64,000 bases of DNA from Sphingopyxis sp. PAMC25046 (lineage in GTDB: Bacteria > Pseudomonadota > Alphaproteobacteria > Sphingomonadales > Sphingomonadaceae): assembly GCF_004795895.1 (NCBI RefSeq), contig NZ_CP039250.1, positions 3,782,001 through 3,846,000 on the forward strand, written 5' to 3'. Shown piece after piece: positions 17,919 to 26,830 of this stretch; positions within the stretch are counted from its first letter, which is position 1; every line of letters starts with the position of its first letter. Made by a program: the position numbers and the translations under genes. The notes beneath the pieces were generated by a model. That model had not been told where the DNA came from and did no database searches. It saw nothing but the letters and a program-made list of their open reading frames with translations.

Positions 17919-19556
17919 GTGGACGACGCGCCGCCCTCCGTCTTTTCGGACGAGCCCCTTATGACCGATAGCGCGGTGGCCGAAGCGGCCCCGGTAGAAC
18001 CGACCGCCGAAGAGCTTTTCGCTCTTGCCGGAAAGGGCATGTTGTTCAGCCATTGGGCGCGCCGCAATGGCGATCGGGCCGCGCTCCTGTCGCCGCGCGG
18101 CAATCGCAGCTTCGCCGAACTCAACGGCAACGCCAACCGGCTGCTTGCGCATTTCCGCGCGGCCGGTCTGGTGCCCGGCGACGGCGTCGCGCTTCTCTGC
18201 GGCAATATCCCCCAATTCATCGAAACCTATCTCGCCTGCCAGCGCGGCGGCCTCCGCCTGACCCCGATCAACTGGCATCTTTCGCCGCGCGAGGCCTCCT
18301 ATATCCTGACCGATTGCGAGGCGAAGGCGTGGGTCGTCCAGGGCGAGTTCGTCGACCTGACCGCGCCCGCGCCGACAAGGGATGTCGCGACGCGCTTGAC
18401 GACCGGCGTCGCGCGCGCGGGTTTCGACAGCTATACACACGCGCTCGACCGGCAGGAACCCGCCGATCCGGCCGACCCGATCATCGGCACCGTCATGCTC
18501 TACACTTCGGGAACCACCGGCCAGCCGAAAGGCGTGGTGCGGCAGAACCCGATCATATTGATGCCGCAACGCGAGAACAGCCTCTGCGATTATCGCGACG
18601 GCGATCTCAACCTGCTCTGCGGCCCCGCCTATCACGGCGGCCCGCTGACCTTCGACATCGCCTTTGCGATCGCGTCGGGAATTCCGCTGCTGATGATGGA
18701 GCGTTTCGACGCCGCGGAATGGCTGTCTCTCGTCGGCAAATATCGCGTCACCCATTCGCATATGGTGAGCACGATGTTCCGCCGCCTTCTCGCGCTGCCG
18801 GAAGAGGTGCGCGAGACCGCCGACCTGTCGAGCCTGAAGCGCATCTTCCATGGCGCCGCGCCCACCTCGCCCGAGGTCAAGCGTGCGATGATCGACTGGT
18901 TCGGGCCCGTCCTCCACGAATATTATGGCGCGACGGAGGCCTCGCCGGGGATCGGCATCACGTCGGAGGATTGGCTCAAGAAGCCCGGCAGCGTCGGCCG
19001 CATCCCCGAGGGCTCGCTGACGTCGGTCCGCGACGCCGACGGCAATGTCTGCGCGCCCGGCGAGCTCGGCTTCGTCAGCTTTCCCTATAATCCGGCGACC
19101 AGCCCCAGCTATTTCCGCGCGCCCGAAAAGAACGCCGAAACCTTCGGCCGCAGCCATTACAGCGTCGGCGACCTCGGCTATGTCGACGCGGACGGCTATC
19201 TCTATCTCACCGGCCGCTCGGCCGAGGTAATCATCTCGGGCGGGGTCAACATCTACCCGCAGGAAGTCGACAATGCACTCGCCGGCCATCCCGCGGTGCG
19301 CGAGGTCTGCACCGTCGGCGTGCCGAACGAGGAGTGGGGCGAAGAAGTGAAGGCGGTGGTCGCGCTCGCCGACGGCTTCGCGGCCTCACCCGAACTCGAA
19401 CGCCACCTACTCGCTTATGCGCGCGAACGTCTCGCCGCGTTCAAACGACCGCGCTCGATCGATTTCGTCGAGACGATTCCGCACAGCGAAGCGGGCAAGG
19501 TCCTCCGCGCCGAGGTCCGCCGCCGCTTTTGGGCGACCGCGACCCGGCAGATCTGA
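17919..19556 (+). CDS. AMP-dependent acyl-CoA synthetase (ANL superfamily)
   Basis: 545 residues from GTG at 17919 with TGGAGGGC just upstream, 21 bp after the amidohydrolase. ANL motifs are complete: the P-loop LYTSGTTGQPKGVV at about 195-208, YGATEASPG near 335, GDLGYVDADGYLYLTGR near 415-432, the hinge IISGGVNIYPQEVD near 437-450, and the catalytic Lys in EAGKVLRAEV near 526. It would adenylate a carboxylic acid and transfer it to CoA. Cyclohexane-carboxylate, aryl and medium/long-chain acids are all possible; specificity cannot be read from the sequence. In this context it probably activates an acid released by the amidohydrolase or taken up by the cell. Confidence 0.9.
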   Translation: MDDAPPSVFSDEPLMTDSAVAEAAPVEPTAEELFALAGKGMLFSHWARRNGDRAALLSPRGNRSFAELNGNANRLLAHFRAAGLVPGDGVALLCGNIPQFIETYLACQRGGLRLTPINWHLSPREASYILTDCEAKAWVVQGEFVDLTAPAPTRDVATRLTTGVARAGFDSYTHALDRQEPADPADPIIGTVMLYTSGTTGQPKGVVRQNPIILMPQRENSLCDYRDGDLNLLCGPAYHGGPLTFDIAFAIASGIPLLMMERFDAAEWLSLVGKYRVTHSHMVSTMFRRLLALPEEVRETADLSSLKRIFHGAAPTSPEVKRAMIDWFGPVLHEYYGATEASPGIGITSEDWLKKPGSVGRIPEGSLTSVRDADGNVCAPGELGFVSFPYNPATSPSYFRAPEKNAETFGRSHYSVGDLGYVDADGYLYLTGRSAEVIISGGVNIYPQEVDNALAGHPAVREVCTVGVPNEEWGEEVKAVVALADGFAASPELERHLLAYARERLAAFKRPRSIDFVETIPHSEAGKVLRAEVRRRFWATATRQI

Positions 19557-19558
19557 TC

Positions 19559-20068
19559 GTGACGATGATCCCCAGCCTCGACGCGTTTCGCGAATCGATG
19601 GCGCGGCTCGCTGCGACCGTCCATATCGTCACCGCCGAGGTCGAGGGGCAACGCCACGGCATGACGATGACCGCGGCCTGCTCGCTGTCGGTCGATCCGA
19701 TGTCGATGATCCTCTCGATCGATCGCGGATCGGCGACGCACGGCGCGATCATTGCATCGCGGCGCCTTTGCCTCAACATGCTCGCCCCCGGCGACGATGC
19801 GCTGGCGATGCGCTTCTCGGGCGCGCTCGGGCATCGCGAAGACCGCTTCGCCGAAGGCGACTGGCTCTGCCGTCCGGGCGCGCCGCCGCTGCTGCGCAGT
19901 GCCGCTGCGGCGCTGCAATGCGACCTCGTCGAGGCGCATGGCTTCGGCACGCACAGCGTCCTGCTCTGCGCGGTTCGCGACGTGCAACTGGGCGCGGGCG
20001 AGGCCGCGCTCGTTTACGCCAATCGGCGCTACGGCGCCGTCCATCACACCGAACAGACAGGGGTTTGA
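19559..20068 (+). CDS. Flavin reductase-like FMN-binding protein
   Basis: 169 residues. The GTG at 19559 lies 2 bp after the synthetase stop and an ATG at 19565 is the alternative; translation is probably coupled. The sequence has the flavin-reductase fold: LAATVHIVTAEVEGQRHGMTMTAACSLSVDPMSMILSIDRGSATHGAI, the usual GMT.(S/T)A.....S.DP pattern at about 30-60. Members supply reduced FMN/FAD to two-component monooxygenases. No oxygenase component is present in the cluster, so its partner is elsewhere or it acts alone. Confidence 0.85.
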   Translation: MTMIPSLDAFRESMARLAATVHIVTAEVEGQRHGMTMTAACSLSVDPMSMILSIDRGSATHGAIIASRRLCLNMLAPGDDALAMRFSGALGHREDRFAEGDWLCRPGAPPLLRSAAAALQCDLVEAHGFGTHSVLLCAVRDVQLGAGEAALVYANRRYGAVHHTEQTGV

Positions 20069-20069
20069 C

Positions 20070-20480
20070 ATGCCAGCAGACGAAATCGTCATCGAGACCG
20101 CGCCCGCCTTCTACAAGATTTTCGTCGCCGACCTCGACCGCTCGATCGACTTCTATTCGGTCTGCCTCGGCTTTCGCGAACAGCGGCGGATCGACGCGGG
20201 CAAGTTCGACGAAGTCATCCTCGCTCCGGCCAAACAGGGTGCCAGCGTCGTGCTCTGCCGCTGGAAGGACGGCCGCGCGATCGACCGCGGTGCGGCACAG
20301 GGGCCGACGGGCTATTTCGTCGCCGACGTCGACAGGATTTCAGCCCGGATGATCGACCGCGGCGCCCAAACCGCGCTTGGTCCGGTCGATTATGCCGGGA
20401 TGCGGATCGCCGTCCTGACCGATCCCGATGGCCACCAGATCGAGCTGCTGGCGCGCAGCCCGGCGACTTCGCCCGAATAG
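20070..20480 (+). CDS. VOC-family (glyoxalase/bleomycin-resistance/dioxygenase-like) protein
   Basis: 136 residues from ATG at 20070, directly after the flavin reductase stop. It has one vicinal-oxygen-chelate module pair: FYKIFVADLDRSIDFYSVCLGF at about 14-35 and VLTDPDGHQIELL at about 117-129, with a likely metal-binding Glu (IELL). The fold serves lyases, isomerases, extradiol dioxygenases and binding proteins; which applies is unknown. It is last in the five-gene plus-strand run and 20 bp from the convergent phoD-like gene. Confidence 0.85.
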   Translation: MPADEIVIETAPAFYKIFVADLDRSIDFYSVCLGFREQRRIDAGKFDEVILAPAKQGASVVLCRWKDGRAIDRGAAQGPTGYFVADVDRISARMIDRGAQTALGPVDYAGMRIAVLTDPDGHQIELLARSPATSPE

Positions 20481-20500
20481 GCGGCCGCCCTCCGCGGTTA

Positions 20501-22063
20501 TTATTCGCGGTGGATTCCAGGCTGTTGCGGAAGCGTCACCAGCGTCGCGATCTTCTGCTTGGCACCGCTCCGATCGCTGACCTTGGTCACGCCGACCACA
20601 TCGGTCCGCCAGCTGTCCTTCCCGATCGTGAAAAGCTGATACCCCCGGCGGTCGTTCAGCAATTTCGTATGGGGGTTTTGCTCGGGAACCTTTTCCCAGC
20701 CCGCGGGGATGTCCGCGCCGTCGCCGCCCGACGCAATCGAGCTCGCCACATATTCCGTCGCCGCGGCGGGTCCGTCGAGTTCGCCTTCGCGTAGCGGAAC
20801 GATGCCCGCATGATGCTTGTGGACGTCGCCGGTGGATACGATGACGTTGTTGAGCTTTCGTTCGGCGATCGCATCGACCAGCCGCGCCCGGGCGTCGGAA
20901 TAGCCGCTCCAGGAATCGAGGTTGGTGGGCCCTTGGGCGCGGCTTTCGGGATAGACGAACGGCATCATCATCACCTGCTGGGCAAGCAGGTTCCAGCCGA
21001 AGTCGCCCCCCAGCCCGTCCTTCAGCCACGCCTCCTGTTCGGCGCCCAGCATTTGCGAGGGACCGCGATCGCCGGAGGGACGACAGTGCTCCGCTTCCCC
21101 GGGACCGCAGCGCTGATCGGCGCGATACTGGCGCGTGTCGAGCAGATGGATACGCAGCCGCCGGCCGTAATCGAGCCGCCGGTGCATGCGCAGGCCCGCG
21201 GGCGTCGGGAACAGCGCGCGCCGGACGGGCATATTTTCGTACCACGCCTGCATCGCGGCGAAGCGGCGCAGCACAAATGCTTCGGGCGGCGTGCCGTTTT
21301 CGTCGCGATCGTCCGCCCAATTATTATCGACCTCATGATCGTCCCAGGTGGACAGGAAGGCCGCGGCGCGGTGCGCCGACTGGAGGTCTTCGTCCATCTT
21401 GTACTGCGCGTGGCGTCGGCGATAATCGTCGAGCGAATAGATTTCGTCGCCGGCATGGCTGCGGAAACAGGTTCGCTCCCCCTCCCCCATCTTCGGACAA
21501 CTGCGCCCGGACCGGCCTTCGTAGATATAGTCGCCATAGTGAAAGATGGCGTCGAGATCGGGCTCTTCGCTCAAATAGCGATAGGCGGTGAAATAGCCGC
21601 TCTCATAATTCTGGCAGCCCGCAACGCCGATGCGGAGCCGGTCGACCGCGGCGCCCGCCGCCGGCGCCGAGCGCACGGTGCCGACGGGGCTCGCTTCGCC
21701 TTCCACCAGGAAGCGATACCAATAGCGGCGTGCGGGTTCGAGCCCCCGAACCTCGGCATGAACCGAATGGCCGAGCTCGGGCCGCGCCATCGCCTCGCCC
21801 GATTGCACGATCTGCGCGAAACGCTCGTCCTTCGCCACCTGCCATTGCACCGGAACCGTCGCCATCGGCATGCCGCTGCCGGGCTCGAGCGGGTTGGGCG
21901 CGAGGCGGGTCCAGAGGACAAAGCCGTCGGGATGGGGATCGCCCGAGGCGACGCCGAGCGTGAACGGGTAACCCTCGATCGGTCGCGCGAAAACGGGCCG
22001 GACGGACAAGCCCGCGAAGATGGCGAGCGAACCGGCGGATTTGATGAGGTTACGGCGATCCAT
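20501..22063 (-). CDS. phoD: PhoD-family alkaline phosphatase/phosphodiesterase
   Basis: 520 residues from ATG at 22063 with GGAG 7 nt upstream. The N-terminus MDRRNLIKSAG is a twin-arginine-type signal, followed by ARP, so export is expected. The N-terminal PhoD beta-sandwich (FTLGVASGDPHPDGFVLWTRL) is followed by the metallophosphatase core: GVAGCQNYE, FHYGDYIYEG, TWDDHEVDNNWADD and STGDVHKHHAG, which carry the Asp, Asn and His metal ligands expected of the Fe/Ca PhoD centre. It hydrolyses phosphomonoesters or diesters in the periplasm. It is the last gene of the sigma/anti-sigma/TBDR/phosphoesterase run. Confidence 0.9.
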   Translation of the reverse strand: MDRRNLIKSAGSLAIFAGLSVRPVFARPIEGYPFTLGVASGDPHPDGFVLWTRLAPNPLEPGSGMPMATVPVQWQVAKDERFAQIVQSGEAMARPELGHSVHAEVRGLEPARRYWYRFLVEGEASPVGTVRSAPAAGAAVDRLRIGVAGCQNYESGYFTAYRYLSEEPDLDAIFHYGDYIYEGRSGRSCPKMGEGERTCFRSHAGDEIYSLDDYRRRHAQYKMDEDLQSAHRAAAFLSTWDDHEVDNNWADDRDENGTPPEAFVLRRFAAMQAWYENMPVRRALFPTPAGLRMHRRLDYGRRLRIHLLDTRQYRADQRCGPGEAEHCRPSGDRGPSQMLGAEQEAWLKDGLGGDFGWNLLAQQVMMMPFVYPESRAQGPTNLDSWSGYSDARARLVDAIAERKLNNVIVSTGDVHKHHAGIVPLREGELDGPAAATEYVASSIASGGDGADIPAGWEKVPEQNPHTKLLNDRRGYQLFTIGKDSWRTDVVGVTKVSDRSGAKQKIATLVTLPQQPGIHRE

Positions 22064-22096
22064 GAGATTCTCCGGGACAGAATGGGAAGGAAGCGG

Positions 22097-23401
22097 TCAG
22101 GAACCGCGCTTTGGCGGCGGGGCATCCGGCGCGCCGAAGCGCCGGTGGAAATCGTCCAGTTCGATCGTGAATTCGTCGCGCTTCAGATAATCGGCGTCGG
22201 ACAGATCGCCCTGTCCGTCGTGCGCCTTGTACCACCCCGCATATTCGGGAAGCTCCGACGCATATTTCCCATAATGGGTCGAAAAGGTCCGGACGTCGAT
22301 ACTCGGCTTCGCGGTGTCGAGGCGGAAGGTCAGGAGCCGCAGCCAGCCATCGCCGACATCGCTGCCTTCGGCGCCCGCGTCTTTCGCCGTCTGGCCCCGT
22401 CCCTGATAGTCGGCCATCATCTGATAGACCTTACCGCCCGACCGGTTCGTATCGATGCTGAAACCCTGGCCGCCGACATGACCGCTCAGCACCAGGAAAA
22501 TCTGGTCGTGACGGCTTACGAACTCGTCCCACATCATCTCCGGATCATTGTCGAGCGGGTCGAGTATGCTGTTGCGGGGGTTCGACTTCAGATTGCGCTG
22601 CCCGTCGCGCCCCAGATAATCGTGCGTCGACACGATGGTCGGCAACCCCGGAAAGCGGTCGATCATCGCGCTCGCCCAGGCGAGGGAGGCGTCGGGGGCA
22701 TGATATTGCAGGCCGATATGCAGAAAGCGGCACTGTCCCGCGCGAAAGACCTGCGCGCTGTCGGCGCCGCCGTCATGCGATCCGACGTACCAGGGCTGCC
22801 CCGCAAAGAATGCCGATTTGTCCGAAAAGGCCGATCGGAAACCGGTCAGCCCCCCGACATGGCGCACCCCCGCCTTTTCTTGCTCGGGCTGCGGCGGATG
22901 TGCGGGATCGGTCCACAGCGCGTCGAAGTCGTGATTGCCCGGCACGACCGAAAAGGGCAGCTTGCCCGCCACGAGCTGGTAGGCCTGCACCGCCACGGGA
23001 ATCTCGAACCCCCTTGCATGGACCTTGGGCGACATTGCGACTTCCGAACCGCCGTTCGGAATCCATTTGAAACCGCGCGCGGCGTGCGCCGGGTCCATCC
23101 ATTCGGAATAATGCTGCCAGACGTCGCCGACATGGGTCGCGAACGCGATATCGCCGCCGGCCCCTGCGGAATTCTCCGCCACCCAGCGCATCTGCCCATA
23201 GAATTGCTCGACCGCGTCGAAGGGGAAACCCGACCATTTCTGATGCCGGTAATCGACATAGTTCTGCGTATCGGGAATCATCGCGACCCTGAATTCGCCG
23301 CACGTCCGCCGGGGCGCCTCCGCCGCTCCGGCGCTGGCAGGACCGGCAAGCGCGGCGAGCAACGCCAACCCCGCCTTCAGCTTGTTTCGATAGAAGACCA
23401 T
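22097..23401 (-). CDS. Exported calcineurin-like metallophosphoesterase
   Basis: 434 residues from ATG at 23401 with GGAGG at close spacing; the longer frame upstream lies inside the TBDR gene and is not used. A Sec signal peptide (LKAGLALLAALAGPASAGAAEA) is present. Metallophosphoesterase motifs are AMIPDTQNY near 38, THVGDVWQ near 95, VVPGNHDFD near 155, STHDYLG near 260 and LSGHVGGQG near 310, the D..., GD, GNHD, H and GH series of a dimetal centre. It starts 20 bp after the TBDR stop, and PhoD follows 33 bp later. It probably acts on a phosphoester brought by or to that receptor; the substrate is unknown. Confidence 0.87.
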   Translation of the reverse strand: MVFYRNKLKAGLALLAALAGPASAGAAEAPRRTCGEFRVAMIPDTQNYVDYRHQKWSGFPFDAVEQFYGQMRWVAENSAGAGGDIAFATHVGDVWQHYSEWMDPAHAARGFKWIPNGGSEVAMSPKVHARGFEIPVAVQAYQLVAGKLPFSVVPGNHDFDALWTDPAHPPQPEQEKAGVRHVGGLTGFRSAFSDKSAFFAGQPWYVGSHDGGADSAQVFRAGQCRFLHIGLQYHAPDASLAWASAMIDRFPGLPTIVSTHDYLGRDGQRNLKSNPRNSILDPLDNDPEMMWDEFVSRHDQIFLVLSGHVGGQGFSIDTNRSGGKVYQMMADYQGRGQTAKDAGAEGSDVGDGWLRLLTFRLDTAKPSIDVRTFSTHYGKYASELPEYAGWYKAHDGQGDLSDADYLKRDEFTIELDDFHRRFGAPDAPPPKRGS

Positions 23402-23421
23402 GGATGCCTCCTTCGCGGCCG

Positions 23422-26400
23422 CTAGAAGCGCGCCCGGACGCCGATCACGCCGCTGCGGCCGTTGTGGACATAGATCGCGCTGTGATCGCCCAGCGGGCCG
23501 CTTGCGGCGAGACTGCCGGGCACGATGACGTTCACCGGTTCGTTCAGCAGGTTGCGGATCGAGAAAAAGGCTTCCCAGCCGCGGTGAAAGGCGACGCTGC
23601 CCGACAGATTCATGTCGATGCGTTCCTCGAACCACGACGGCGTCGTGCTGCGATATTTTTCGCCGGTCCACACACTGTTGAGATACAGCTTCACCGGCCC
23701 CTTCTTGTAGGAGAGGGAGAAGCTGCCGACATGGTCGGCGACACGAACGATCGGGATATCCGGGTCGTTATACATATAGGAACCGCGGACCGACAGGCCG
23801 TCGAACGGCGCGGGCAGATAGGTCAGCGCGTGGTTGAACTCGAACTCGACGCCCTTGATGTTGACCGCATCGCCGCCCACCGTCGTCGTGGTGATGAAGG
23901 TGTAATCGGCATATTGGGTGCCGGTATAACCGAACTCCTCGGCGGTCAGCTCCTGCTCCTGGAACAGCCCCTTCGTGCGATTCATATAGAGGTTGATCGC
24001 GACCAGGCCGACGGGTTCGAAATAATGCGCGAGCCGCGCCGAAAAATTGTCCGAGACCGCGGGTTCGAGGTTGGGGTTGGGCGCCCGGATGATCCGGTCG
24101 AGATCGTTCACCGACCAGACGCCGGCCAGCTGGCTGACGGGCGGCCGCAGGATCGTGTTGCTGTAGCCGAGCTGCAGGTCGGTGTTGCGGCCGAGCGAAT
24201 ATTTCAGCGACGCGCTCGGGAAGAAATAGTCGTATTTGCCTTTGCGATAGATCTTCGGCCGCGAGAGATATTGATATTCGAGCCCCTCGATCGTCGTGGC
24301 CCGTCCGGTGCTGTCGGAGACGTCGAAACCCGCCGCGCGAACCTCCTCCGCGGTCAGCGCATCGAATTCGCGCGATGCGGTGCGGGTCTGTTCCCAGCGC
24401 AGGCCGCCGCGCAGCCGCAGGCTTTCGAACGGCGTGATCGTGGCCATGCCGTAGACGGCGGCGTTGGTCTCCCGGAAATGCGCGTCGCTGGCGACGTTGG
24501 CGCTGTACCAGTTCGCCGCGGTAAAGCTGCGCTGCCAGTGGTCGGGGTTCGCCTCGAACAGCTGCCAGACCTTGTACAGGCTCGGCATGTACAGCTTTTC
24601 GCTTCCGGAAAGCGAACTCAGCTTCAGGCCGCTGTCGGAATAGGACGAAAGATCGGTGAACGAGCCGATGGCGCGAAGAAACTCGGCGTTGCTCATCGGA
24701 CCGACATAGGAATATTCATTTTCGGCCGAGCGGTTCGAAAACTCATATTCGGACCGCTGGACCTTGAAGCCCGTCTTGAACGATGCCTCGATCCCGCCCA
24801 CCGACGTATCATAGGTCAGGTTCATCGCTGCGGTCTTGAAATCGACCTCGGATGTGTTGCCGTTGTTGAGCCGGATCCTCGGCGTACCGGACAGGGTGAA
24901 GGAATCGGAATCGGTCCAGTCGGGGCCGCTGACCTGCCGGATGTCCCAATCGGCTTCGGTAAGCTCGCTCCGTTCGGCGGAAAAATTCCCTGTCGAATTG
25001 ACCGTGCTGAGCAAGGCGTTGACCGCGCCCTTCGACGGGCTGTCGTAACGGCTCTTGGCGCGCGACCACGACAGATAGCCGTCGAGCCGCAGGCCGCCGC
25101 GCGTCCATTCGAAACCGGGGGTGAGTGAAAAGCCCTTGTTGATCTTGTACTGGACCGCGCTCGCCGCCCGGAAGCTGTTCGCCGCGGCGCCCTGCTGCGT
25201 CGTGAAATCCAGCCCCGCATCGCCCGTCACGCCGACGGTCCGCGCGCCCGTGGTGAAGGTCGGCGTGAGCTCCTGCTGATAGACCCTGCCCCGGTTGAGG
25301 TTGCTCGCGAGCGACAGGATCAGCTCGTCGCTGGCCCTGAAGTCGAGGTTGAGCGCGCCCGCCATCCGCGACGTCTTGCGGAACTGGCTCTGCGCCGCGA
25401 TGACGGTTGTCGCGAGCGGGTCGGGGCTGATCGCAGTGGGCGCATAGTTGCGGCTGTTGGTGATTTCCTCGCGCTCGATATAGGTGTTGGTAAAGCCGAA
25501 GCTCGCCATCACCCCCAGCCGGCGGCCGAAAAAGCTGTCCGAAAACTGGACCTCGCCATTCGGCAACAGCGGCGCATCGAAGCCGCCTTCCTGCGGCCCG
25601 GTATTGCGCCCTTCCCAAAGATCGGCGCTCGTCGCGCCGCTCAACTGTACGTTGAACAGCCGGCGCTTTCGGTCGAAGGCGCGCTTGGTACGGATGTTGA
25701 TCGTTCCCGCCGGCGCATTGGCATCGACGTCGGCGCTGATCGTTTTCGAAATCTCGATCGAATCGATGCCGGCGAGCGAGACGCCTTCGAAACTGAACAC
25801 GCGCGCCGAACCCGCGCCGGTATTGGCATCCGCCGAGGCCATGCTGGTGCCGTTGAGGGTCACCTGCGTATAGTCCGACGGCATGCCGCGCAGCGAAACG
25901 CTGATCGCGGTGCCGTTCGTGCCGTCGGTGTCGACGCCCGACATGAATTTCAGGAATTCGGCCGGATTGCCGTCGGCGATATCGCCATAGGATTCGGCCG
26001 ACAGATTATTCTTGATGTCCATCGATTCGCGCTGGTTCATGATCGCGCGCGCATCGCCTTCGAGGACGCTGGCGACCACGACGATATCCTGCGCGCCCTC
26101 CGCCCCGGGGCGGACCAGCTCGACGTCGTGACGTGTCGTGACGCCGGCGGCGACGTCGATCGTTTCGACGTGATCGCTGTAACCCGTATAGCTGATGGCG
26201 ATGCTCGCCGGGCCCGCCGGGACGTCGACCATCCGATATTCGCCGCGCTCGCCCGAATTGGTCGAGCGGCGGCGGCCGTCGGCGGTCTCGACGCTGACGA
26301 TCGCGTTGCGCAGATATTCGCCCGTTGCCGGGTCGAGCACGCGGCCGGTAACGATGCCCTCACCCGCGGCGCGCTGTTCGCCCGACCGGGCCGGGCTCGA

Positions 26401-26733
26401 TCCGGCCGGGCTCGCCGAACCGTTCGCCGCGGCGCGGGCGCGCAGGACGACAACGCCGCCGGCGTCCGATACGATTTCGAGGCCCGTGCTCACCAGCAGC
26501 TTGCGCAATGCGTCGCGCGACGTCATCTTTCCGACGATCGGCCGCGATTTGGCATGTTCGAAACCGGCGACGGGCGCCACGATCTGAAGCCCCGCCTGGC
26601 GTCCGAAGGCCGAGATCGCCGCCGGAAGGCTCTGCGACGGAATATCGAAGCTGATCGTCTGCGCCGCCGCCGGCGACGAAATTGCGAGTGCGGCAACGGC
26701 GACGCCGCTGCTCAATACCGACCTCAAATACAT
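23422..26733 (-). CDS. TonB-dependent receptor with STN signalling domain and carboxypeptidase-regulatory-like domain
   Basis: 1,103 residues. After a signal peptide (AISSPAAAQ) comes an STN domain at about 25-100 (ISFDIPSQSLPAAISAFGRQ), the FecA-type periplasmic signalling module. Next is a carboxypeptidase-regulatory-like beta-sandwich at about 128-215 (VTGRVLDPATGEYLRNAIVSV). The plug is at about 235-350, and a large barrel ends in GVRARF. The STN domain agrees with the upstream FecR-like and ECF sigma genes: ligand binding would signal to the sigma factor and induce the operon. The STN-CarboxypepD_reg-plug order resembles Bacteroidota SusC-type transducers. The two phosphoesterases downstream suggest a phosphorylated substrate. 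The ribosome-binding site lies in a strong hairpin. Confidence 0.9.
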   Translation of the reverse strand: MYLRSVLSSGVAVAALAISSPAAAQTISFDIPSQSLPAAISAFGRQAGLQIVAPVAGFEHAKSRPIVGKMTSRDALRKLLVSTGLEIVSDAGGVVVLRARAAANGSASPAGSSPARSGEQRAAGEGIVTGRVLDPATGEYLRNAIVSVETADGRRRSTNSGERGEYRMVDVPAGPASIAISYTGYSDHVETIDVAAGVTTRHDVELVRPGAEGAQDIVVVASVLEGDARAIMNQRESMDIKNNLSAESYGDIADGNPAEFLKFMSGVDTDGTNGTAISVSLRGMPSDYTQVTLNGTSMASADANTGAGSARVFSFEGVSLAGIDSIEISKTISADVDANAPAGTINIRTKRAFDRKRRLFNVQLSGATSADLWEGRNTGPQEGGFDAPLLPNGEVQFSDSFFGRRLGVMASFGFTNTYIEREEITNSRNYAPTAISPDPLATTVIAAQSQFRKTSRMAGALNLDFRASDELILSLASNLNRGRVYQQELTPTFTTGARTVGVTGDAGLDFTTQQGAAANSFRAASAVQYKINKGFSLTPGFEWTRGGLRLDGYLSWSRAKSRYDSPSKGAVNALLSTVNSTGNFSAERSELTEADWDIRQVSGPDWTDSDSFTLSGTPRIRLNNGNTSEVDFKTAAMNLTYDTSVGGIEASFKTGFKVQRSEYEFSNRSAENEYSYVGPMSNAEFLRAIGSFTDLSSYSDSGLKLSSLSGSEKLYMPSLYKVWQLFEANPDHWQRSFTAANWYSANVASDAHFRETNAAVYGMATITPFESLRLRGGLRWEQTRTASREFDALTAEEVRAAGFDVSDSTGRATTIEGLEYQYLSRPKIYRKGKYDYFFPSASLKYSLGRNTDLQLGYSNTILRPPVSQLAGVWSVNDLDRIIRAPNPNLEPAVSDNFSARLAHYFEPVGLVAINLYMNRTKGLFQEQELTAEEFGYTGTQYADYTFITTTTVGGDAVNIKGVEFEFNHALTYLPAPFDGLSVRGSYMYNDPDIPIVRVADHVGSFSLSYKKGPVKLYLNSVWTGEKYRSTTPSWFEERIDMNLSGSVAFHRGWEAFFSIRNLLNEPVNVIVPGSLAASGPLGDHSAIYVHNGRSGVIGVRARF

Positions 26734-26739
26734 TTTAAC

Positions 26740-26776
26740 GCCCCCGAACTTGTTGCTTCAGCCATGGTTCGGGGGC
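26740..26776 (-). promoter_or_regulatory. Hairpin covering the ribosome-binding site of the STN-type TBDR gene
   Basis: A perfect 10-bp inverted repeat, GCCCCCGAAC (26740-26749) and GTTCGGGGGC (26767-26776), has a 17-nt loop. On the transcript its 3' arm, GGGGGC, is the only Shine-Dalgarno-like sequence before the ATG at 26733, 6 nt away. A 13-codon open frame (MAEATSSGALKCI) starts in the loop and overlaps the TBDR start, which could allow coupling that opens the hairpin. A partial terminator or RNA processing site between fecR and the TBDR gene is an alternative. Confidence 0.5.
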
Positions 26777-26830
26777 TGGATGACGTGCAGCGATCTTTCC
26801 GCCATCGCCGACGGAAAAAAACTTCGATCG

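Noticed and set aside
16659..19289. 876-codon minus-strand frame opposite the amidohydrolase and acyl-CoA synthetase genes
   Set aside because: Both plus-strand proteins have complete family motifs and well-placed RBSs; the antisense frame has none.
20492..20510. CCGCG/CGCGG hairpin in the gap between the VOC gene and phoD
   Set aside because: Only five base pairs and no T-run; the stop codon of phoD lies in the loop. Not enough for a terminator call.
20810..25128. Plus-strand frames of 871 and 574 codons opposite phoD, the phosphoesterase and the TBDR
   Set aside because: Shadow frames; the minus-strand genes are certain from catalytic motifs and domain order.
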